Shown here piece by piece: positions 58,032 through 64,000 of a stretch of DNA of 64,000 nucleotides. The translations under genes were made by a program, and so were the position numbers. The notes beneath the pieces are model-generated. The model was not told the DNA's origin, made no database searches, and saw nothing but the letters and a program-made list of their open reading frames with translations. The stretch spans positions 37,077,152 to 37,141,151 of the forward strand of contig NC_087066.1 of NCBI RefSeq assembly GCF_963678635.1. The letters run 5' to 3'. The stretch's first letter is position 1; each line of letters begins with the position of its first letter. The DNA is from Symsagittifera roscoffensis (lineage: Eukaryota; Xenacoelomorpha; Acoela; Convolutidae).

Positions 58032-58325
58032 TCTAAAACAAAAAATTCGCATTTCGACTTTAATACTTTTATTAGTACTTCATTACAGTGCAGTTAGAAT
58101 CTATCTACTTTTTGTAGTCATTGATTATAATCCGCCGGAATCATGAATTGTGCTATCACATCTATCTAATCAGTCACTCCTTCGGAGCATTAAAATTTCA
58201 TTGTTATATGGGGCAGTACTCAATTTTCAATCCCTTGGTTGGACTCCTTGAGGGAGAGAAAAGGGTTAGTTATCCTGTTACGTACCATAGCGTTTAGTAG
58301 TTTATTTTTTTCCCACTAAGGGGAA
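58032..58325 (+). other. Gypsy B 3' untranslated region and polypurine tract
   Basis: Non-coding from the Pol stop to the 3' LTR. The final actaaggggaa (58315..58325) directly before the LTR is the likely plus-strand primer. Confidence 0.7.
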
Positions 58326-58540
58326 TGTTGCGAATCATACCATTCTTCTTATTTCATTTAATTAGTTTTAAATTACTTTAACTGGTTAATTTATATTTGA
58401 CCTTGGTATGTTCATTCTCTCCGGCGGAGAGAATGATCTCAGTCAGTTTTTAATGTTTTAATACAGACATAAATTCACTTTTTAAACATATCTCATTTGT
58501 ATTTAAGTAGAATTATCCGTAACAAAGAAACATTTTATCA
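58326..58540 (+). repeat. Gypsy B 3' LTR
   Basis: 215 bp, about 97% identical to the 5' LTR, with substitutions clustered in the last third. The inverted repeat at 58414..58434 is conserved. Followed by the target duplicate tgcga. Confidence 0.9.
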
Positions 58541-58545
58541 TGCGA

Positions 58546-59640
58546 AGAGGTTCGCCAGCTGGTCCAGGAGCGAGGAAACGAATACGGTCTCCTTTCTTTG
58601 GCAGATTACTATCAGTACTCTGTTTGGATCACTCGTCTCTGTTGCGGCTTGTGCATCGTCATAAGGTGATTCTGAAGCAGAAAATGGTTCCATCTCATGG
58701 TCACAGGAGGATTCTGAATCGGACAGCTGTTCCACGTCAAGCCGGCTATTTTCATCCGGAACAGATGTGCTGCTACACAAGTCATTGGCGTCATTTTCCT
58801 CTTCGATAGAGTTGAGATGAACTACCGCGGGTTCAGTTGGGAACTGAATTTTTTCACCTTTATTACGAGGAGCTCTTTTAAGTCGATGAGAATGAACTTT
58901 TACGACACTGCCACCGTGTTTGACAAGATAACAACGTCCATCGAGGCCGACTATTTTGCCTGGTCCACGCCAACGCTCTTCCTGCTTCTTGTAGTACACA
59001 AACTCGCCCATTTCGAACGGACCGCCTTCATTACGAGTTTTTAATCTTGTTGCCCGAGACAAGCGTCATGCAGCGTCGATTTCAGCGATATGGGACTTTC
59101 GCAGCTGGGATAAATGTTGGGCAACAATGGTCGAAGAGGTTACATTCTCGTCAGCAGGCGGCTTGTTGTGGGCAACGCCGGGAATGTTAGGATTCCTGCC
59201 ATAGACCAGTTGATAAGGACTGAATCCATTGCAACCAACAAGTCAATTTTTAGCGTATACTGCATGCTGCAAACTGATTTCGTCACTGCTATGATCACCG
59301 CCTTCTCATACTTTTGAGAAAATCTCCGTGACAATCGAATTTTCTCCCACACGTCCCGTTTGACCAGGGACTACCGGCTGGGGTGCTTTTGACCTTGACA
59401 TTCGACATTTCACACATAGAGCGAAATTTTTGGTTTTCGAATTCGCCTCCGTTATCCGAGTAGAAGGATTCTGGGAATCCAAACACAAAACACCATTTTT
59501 CCAGCACTTCTTTCACAATAGTTTCGTTTTGGGCTTTGTGAGATCTGTCACTAATTCCCAAATTGATTTTTCACTTTTCCATATTTCAAAAGGCTGATCA
59601 GCAGCCCAAACAGGTGGGGCTTTGAATCCAGAGGTCGACA
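58546..59640 (-). pseudogene. Copia Gag start fused to integrase part
   Basis: Reading down from 59640: a Gag start (ATG near 59638, then APPVWAADQPFEIWKSEKS), which breaks off after about 35 codons and is fused by deletion to integrase. Integrase has FYSDNGGEF, then a GSPWSNG segment and, in other frames, GRNPNIPGVAHNKPP. The integrase C-terminal SH3-like part (GEFVYYKK, WRGPGKIVGLDG, VKHGG, VKVHSHRL) and an acidic linker follow, cut by the Gypsy insertion. The order and the WRGPG motif identify a Copia-type Pol. Confidence 0.75.
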
Positions 59641-59641
59641 T

Positions 59642-59651
59642 CCTGCTACCA
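59642..59651 (-). other. Copia primer-binding site (initiator tRNA-Met type)
   Basis: The minus strand reads TGGTAGCAGG two bases after the LTR. It matches the complement of the initiator tRNA-Met 3' end for nine bases and is typical of metazoan Copia elements. Confidence 0.65.
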
Positions 59652-59653
59652 TT

Positions 59654-59740
59654 GAAGAAGACAACGTAAGATATAAGATAAATTCAACCCCACCTGAAAT
59701 AGTTATTACATCACATCACATACACGAGACAATATTAACA
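59654..59740 (-). repeat. Copia 5' LTR (87 bp)
   Basis: Partner of 49948..50034. The outer flank is ctcct. It explains the otherwise puzzling repeat of an apparently coding stretch 9.7 kb apart. Confidence 0.75.
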
Positions 59741-59910
59741 CTCCTACTAGTTTTCCCGCCTACTGTAATTCCGTATAGCCACCAAAACCACCAAAAATTG
59801 TTTTACGAAGCGAGCTACTAGTAACTTATGTCGCGAGAATTTTGAAGCGAAATAACAAAGGTCGTTTTAGAACTGTCCGTTCTGTTGATCGTATTGTTGT
59901 TTTGTTTCAG

Positions 59911-59973
59911 GGTTCATCTCTTCGGAGCGACTGGAGATGCTGACTTTAATGGACATGTATCAGGTCGCTCAGA
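59911..59973 (+). CDS. MANSC-LDLa-Kunitz protein, candidate 63-bp exon
   Basis: A symmetric phase 1-1 stretch between a strong acceptor (gttttgtttcag) and a strong donor (CAGA|gtaagt). In the frame set by the preceding exon it reads FISSERLEMLTLMDMYQVAQ without stop. It would insert 21 residues before the Kunitz region and may be alternatively used, because the exons on either side also join in phase without it. Confidence 0.45.
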
Positions 59974-60033
59974 GTAAGTTCAGTTGCGCTTCTTGTTTTC
60001 AATTCTTAAAAGCCAACAAGATGAAGTTTTTTA

Positions 60034-60122
60034 TTGCAATATCATTTGCATTAGTGGAACTAGAAAGATGTTCATCGACTCTTAAAAGCTTCATAATTCC
60101 ACTAATGCAAATGATATCGCAA
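60034..60122. other. Long intronic hairpin
   Basis: A 26-bp arm (60034..60059) and its reverse complement (60097..60122), with one mismatch and a loop of about 37 nt, starting 60 bp after the 63-bp exon. It could be a fold-back element or a small-RNA precursor; no further evidence. Confidence 0.6.
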
Positions 60123-60139
60123 TGAAAATCTTGCGTCAT

Positions 60140-61043
60140 CAAGTTGTTAAAGTTTTAAATTTTGTTCACGCCCAATTTTTATTTTTCGCGGTTAAACTTA
60201 AGATTTCATTTTAAATTCAGTTCTTTGCCTTTAATAGAAAAGGAAGGCAAACTTCATCATCGAACAGCGAAAGTGTAAAGGTCACGAGAAACATGATCAA
60301 TTTAACGAAGTGGAATTTAATTTTCATATCTACCAGCAAAATAAAAAATTAATCTATTGATCCAGTTTTCGTAAAATGGGTTAATTTATCAAAAAAAATG
60401 TCGATCATACATTGTTCTTGAAATTAAACGAGCCTTAAGGCCATCTATTTTTTTCTTGGAAATCCGAAGTTGAGATTTTTTTCATTAAGCAAGTCAGTAC
60501 CTTTTTTTTCAGTTTACCTGCGTTCATTCAGGGAATCCCCCCTTTCGTATTATATTGTGGTATTCATTTGCGGCTGACCAACCCTAAAATTTGGCGCCAA
60601 TAGATTCTAATTTTGAAGGGAAACGCGCACCAAAAGTTTTTTTCAAAAATTTGCCTGTGGTGCAAAAAATTTTGTGAGGATAGTGTCTTTATAGTATTCT
60701 GGGAGTGTCCGAAAAATCAATTTGGTTGATCAAAAAAAAGGTCGACAAATTGCTCGCCCTCGAGAACATCCGAGTTTCGCCCCTGCGCTGACTCTTTTCC
60801 ACTGTCTATTGGCTATCTTTAAGAATCGATGAACGTAGTTCAAATTCTTATAAAGGCCGTGATGGCTTTTTTTCGTTTTTTTTTATAGGAAAAGTAAAAT
60901 ATGTTCACGCTTAAATTGATTTTTCCACGGTTTATTTTTTTGCGCTTTTTAGATGTAGTTACCTGCATAAGTTATTGGTTAGAATGCATGTAATAAAAAC
61001 TAATAAATCTAATTTTGAGTAGTAATTTTTGACTATTTTGTAG
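60140..61043 (+). repeat. Intron: repeat monomer with an inserted CAG..CTG element
   Basis: A diverged monomer of the array family (tttttcgcggtt, catcatcgaacagcg, tattgatccagttttcg) covers about 60170-60900. It is interrupted at about 60538-60790 by a segment starting cagggaatcccccc and ending cgcccctgcgctg, like a short DNA transposon. A clear target duplication is not seen. Confidence 0.5.
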
Positions 61044-61379
61044 AAGCCTGTCTCACTCCTCCGGAGATGGAAGAAAGTGACATCTGCTCAAGGTCACCGG
61101 AGGTGAACTACTTCTACAACGCGTCTTCTTCATCTTCAGGGGGAAAGGGTAGATGTATTCCGCGACACTTCTCAATATGTTCGCCAGATATGAACAGATT
61201 TGAAACTGAGTCAGCTTGTATGGCTGTGTGTGGATCGTTTTCAAGCAGTAGTTCAAATATGGGTGACATAAACGATAAGTCGTCGGAAAGAGAAGGCGAG
61301 AGGGAAAGTAGTGATCTGAGAAGGATGGGTGAGACGGGCATGGAAAAGGAATCAGTGATTGACAATCGAGGATCAAGTA
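61044..61379 (+). CDS. MANSC-LDLa-Kunitz protein, Kunitz-like exon
   Basis: Acceptor ttttgtag, donor AGTA|gtaagt, phase 1-1. It encodes a six-Cys Kunitz-type domain. The last four Cys have exact family spacing (C3-x7-C4-x12-C5-x3-C6), and YFYNA and NRF match the BPTI core. C1-C2 is 11 residues (usual 8) and C2-C3 is 22 (usual 15), because of a Ser/Gly run after YFYNA. The usual Gly-Gly before C4 is absent. The residue after C2 (P1) is Ser, so trypsin-like inhibition is doubtful. A Ser/Glu-rich linker follows. Kunitz after MANSC and LDLa fits an HAI-1/SPINT1-like protein. Confidence 0.7.
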
Positions 61380-61558
61380 GTAAGTAGGCTTGACGCACTT
61401 TTAACAGATATGATAATAATGTCAGAGAATTTGGAATCAAACTGTCATTATCAAACCTGCTGGAGAAATTTTACCCATTGATTCATTTTTTAAAATTTCA
61501 CTGTTTTCATCAAAAAATGTCAATCATAAATAGTTCTTGAAGTTCTAAGAACTGTAAG

Positions 61559-61896
61559 CAGTGGCGTGCGCAGAAATGGAAGGGCGGCGGCTTTTCGAAA
61601 AATTTTGCTGACCTTTATTTTAGGCCCTAATTTGTGAAAAATATTCTGCGCCGAATGCAAATTTTTCAAAAAACAGGCTAAAAAAAAAGTTTTTAGGTAC
61701 TTGTTTGAAAGTTTTTTCGCCCCTTCCCTCCCCTCAAAATTAATGATATTGGCGCCAAGGGTGCCTTAAGAAAAATTTTGATGTTCAGCAAAAATGGATG
61801 TCATAAAGTTATACCAAACTGGGGCCCCTTTGGAAAAATTTGGCAACCAGAAATGAGGGACGGGGGCGGTCGCCCCCCCCCCTCGGCACGCTACTG
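61559..61896. mobile_element. Non-autonomous hAT-type DNA transposon
   Basis: 338 bp with imperfect terminal inverted repeats (CAGTGGCGTGC and, from the other end, CAGTAGCGTGC). It is flanked by the 8-bp direct repeat actgtaag (61551..61558 and 61897..61904), the target size of hAT transposases. No coding capacity. Inserted into a repeat-family monomer. Confidence 0.85.
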
Positions 61897-62289
61897 ACTG
61901 TAAGGCATGTTTTTGTGTTCATTGATTTTTCGCGGTTTGACTTCTGGGTTTTTCAATTTCAATTCAAATTAATTACTAAAAGGAAGGTACTTTGCGCTCT
62001 TTAATAATAAAAGCACGAATGGAGCGAAACAACGTGAATGGAATTCATTTTCAAAATGGATTTTTATTTTCAGCACTTCTAGCGTTATAAAAACAACAAC
62101 TTTTGACTCAGTTTTTTTTAATTGGAGTTTAATGATAAAGGTGTCAATCTTGAAAGCTTAGAAAGATCAAAGAGCTTTCAAGTGGTCATTTGTTTTTCGT
62201 CAGAATTTGAAAATTCAAAAAAGTGAAAGAAGTGGTTTTCGCGTATATAGATCTTCATGGCTTTCTTACACTAACGAGTGTGAGAGCGT

Positions 62290-62610
62290 AGTGTTTTAGT
62301 GAGAACCTTAGTTTTTGTCCAACCTAACTTGCAAACAAAAGTGTGTCATTGAAAGTGTTCAACTGTTTGGTGGAACTTTTGCTATAATCACGATCTGTAG
62401 CATTGGAAATTTCTTAGCATCTGTTCTCTGATTTATTTGTGGCTGGTGTTTGGTGCCTATAAAGCGTCCGTGGGTGAGTCGTCAGTATTTGAGACCCATT
62501 ATCTCTAGGTCGCAGATCGAATTCAAGACTTAACCGAATTTTTACTAAGTCGAGTCTTATTTCTACTTTTTCTAGCTGCTTTTTGTCGTTTTCTCGCTAG
62601 TGTTTGCCTG
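62290..62610 (+). repeat. tRNA-like dispersed repeat, copy 2
   Basis: Matches 360-715 in order: an aaccta..gcaaa(t/c)aaaagtg part, a ggtg(t/c)ttggc part, a tRNA-like core (about 62465-62535, tctctaggtcgcag) and a tttttgtcg..ttctcgctagtgtttgc end. Confidence 0.5.
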
Positions 62611-63606
62611 TGTTTTATCTTGATATTTTTTTTATGTTAAGTCTTGATCGTTTTTTCTTCAAACGTTTTTTAGAAATTTTCAGCCTCAAAGATGATTTTT
62701 TGCAGTTTGACTGTTGAGTCTCTTGCAGTTTGACTGTAGTTAAGTTCACTTTCTTTGTTATAACAAGGTCCATTTACTTTGTTAAATGAGGGCAAATTCC
62801 ACTGTCGATCAAAAGAAGTGTACAGGTCACGAAAAAGAATGAATGACTTCTATTTTTGACTTTGGTCTTAATTTTCTGAAATTCCTGCGGAGTACTCTTA
62901 TAAAGTCTTTCTGATTTTTTGTTTTTTTAGAAAAAATTTTTGAAACACAAGTCGTTTTTTTTCCAGTTTCCTTGCGTTCATTGCTTTTTTCCAACTGTTA
63001 GTTGACTAGCTATGTTCTATTGGTTCAGTTATATGTCTTATACAAGTCGTGATGGTTTTTTAGGAAGAAGTCTCAAAATAGCGGTTGGAATTCCGATTTC
63101 TTTGTGAGGTTTGAATTCTGACTTTTTTAAATTTCATTTTTTTTTGTTAAACAGAAGGCAAAGTCTATTGTTGAAAAGCAGAACTGTAAAGGTCGTGAAA
63201 AACATGATCGACTTCTTATTTCGAAAGCTGTTTTCAGTTTTCCCAGCGGAATATAAACTTGACCCATTGATCTAGTTTTTCAAATTGTGTTAATTTTACC
63301 AAAAAGTCAATCGTAAATTGTTTTTGAATTTAAAGAGTTTTAAGTCATATACTGTAGCAAATATATGCCGCATATGAATTTTTTACTTAGAATTTCGAAA
63401 GTTGAAATTTTTCAAAAAAAAAAACTAGTCTGTTTTTTTTCTGTTTCCTTGCGTTCATTGAATCTTTACTGTCTGTTGGCTATGTTTTGGTTAGAAACGG
63501 TTTTAATTCAATCTAATATGATTTAAAAATTCGTTTAATTTGTTAGTGTTGGGACCTTTTTGTGCTTTGTCCAATTTTCTTTCAAAAATGATATTCGCAT
63601 ATTCAG

Positions 63607-64000
63607 ACCCAACATTCGCGTCAAATCGAGAAAGTTTCAATGAAAGAAGGAAAATATGGACAAACAATGAGAACGATAAATATTCAAATCAACAGATGCC
63701 ACCATCCAGGTCCGAACCTGATATCGATAACAAGAGTCAAAATCGTAAGTCTCTCTGGAGCTCAGAAGACGACGAGAATGAAGAAAGACTTTCTTCTTGG
63801 GGAGAGAGTTCCACCCGAAATCGAGAACGAGAGAGGTTTTCCTCTGGTGATAGTGGCCGAGGAACTGCTGGGTCAAGGGGCTTTTCCTCTGTAATGGGTG
63901 ATCGTGGTGCTAAATCGACAGGGAAGAAAGGAGGTGGTAACAGTATGAGGAAAGAGGAACCAGTCTATTGGGAGCAGATACATCACGGCTACGGTCCGTC
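63607..64000 (+). CDS. MANSC-LDLa-Kunitz protein, Ser/Arg-rich exon (cut by window end)
   Basis: Acceptor gcatattcag, entering in phase 1 and open to the last base. In the frame inherited from the Kunitz exon it reads ASNRESFNERRKIW, later SSWGESSTRNRERERF and finally EEPVYWEQIHHGYGP. It is rich in Ser, Arg, Asn and Glu, with no known domain. The correct frame has no early Met, so simple ORF finding misses it. The gene continues beyond the window, where a membrane segment or further Kunitz domain might be expected. Confidence 0.6.

Larger units (their letters stand above)
51961..58540 (+). mobile_element. Complete Gypsy (Ty3-type) element B inserted in Copia
   Basis: A 6580-bp element with two 215-bp LTRs (TGTTGCGAATC..TTATCA), a 5-bp target duplication tgcga (51956..51960, 58541..58545), a tRNA-Ser primer site, a polypurine tract, and Gag-PR-RT-RNase H-integrase order. 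LTRs differ at about 6 sites, so it is fairly young. Three frame changes and lost catalytic residues make it inactive. The Copia frame resumes on its other side, proving the order of insertion. Confidence 0.92.
49948..59740 (-). mobile_element. Copia (Ty1-type) element with 87-bp LTRs, carrying two nested insertions
   Basis: Two 87-bp repeats (49948..50034 and 59654..59740, 5 mismatches) flank the element. They are bounded outside by the same 5 bp, ctcct (49943..49947 and 59741..59745). The minus strand reads LTR, a tRNA-iMet-type primer site, Gag start, integrase, reverse transcriptase, RNase H, LTR: the Copia order. A 6.58-kb Gypsy element and a SINE are inserted in it. Without these the element is about 3 kb, because Gag and much of integrase are deleted. 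It sits in an intron of the MANSC gene, antisense to it. Non-autonomous. Confidence 0.8.
61380..63606 (+). other. Intron with repeat monomers, hAT element and tRNA-like repeat
   Basis: Monomers of the array family lie at about 61450-62150, 62690-62900 and 63080-63500. It also holds the hAT-type element (61559..61896) and the second tRNA-like repeat (about 62290-62610). No exon was found inside. Confidence 0.55.

Overview
The window looks like nuclear DNA of a non-vertebrate metazoan that I cannot name. It is AT-rich, its genes have spliced exons with GT-AG boundaries, and several proteins belong to animal families: a ubiquitin-specific protease tail, a TRIM-type RING/B-box protein, a MANSC-LDLa-Kunitz protein, and probable Mediator and mitochondrial assembly proteins. 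All recognised host exons lie on the + strand. Most of the sequence is repeats and retrotransposons.

Layout. (1) 1-1104: last two exons of a USP-type deubiquitinase (USP30-like ending). (2) 1.1-22 kb: no gene. The core (about 6.3-17.4 kb) is a tandem array of long (about 1.22 kb) and short (about 0.87 kb) units, flanked by diverged monomers of the same family. The same monomers recur in introns to 63.5 kb. (3) 22140-23708: a 522-aa, mostly disordered protein with an eIF4E-binding-type motif. Its last exon end and 3' flank occur three times in tandem, interleaved with minus-strand Gypsy fragments (24-36 kb). (4) 36.5-41.5 kb: three compact genes: a MED30-like protein, a two-exon 92-aa membrane protein resembling DMAC1/DUF4536, and a TRIM-like protein with a C-terminal membrane anchor. 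(5) 42.0 kb to the window end: a multi-exon gene encoding MANSC, LDLa, Ser/acidic-rich and divergent Kunitz regions, resembling HAI-1/SPINT1.

One intron of the last gene (49910-59910) carries a transposon nest. A minus-strand Copia element with only 87-bp LTRs (target duplication CTCCT) was interrupted by a complete 6.58-kb Gypsy element (215-bp LTRs, target duplication TGCGA) and, separately, by a tRNA-derived SINE (14-bp target duplication). Other introns hold a short hAT-type element with an 8-bp target duplication, tRNA-like repeats and a long hairpin.

The most notable points are: two Gypsy elements whose tRNA-Ser primer-binding site also forms the Gag start codon and first residues; the triplicated gene end with junctions at an LTR edge; the long/short repeat array; and the modular protease-inhibitor-like gene with a reshaped Kunitz domain. 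Family names come from remembered motifs and were not checked by database search.
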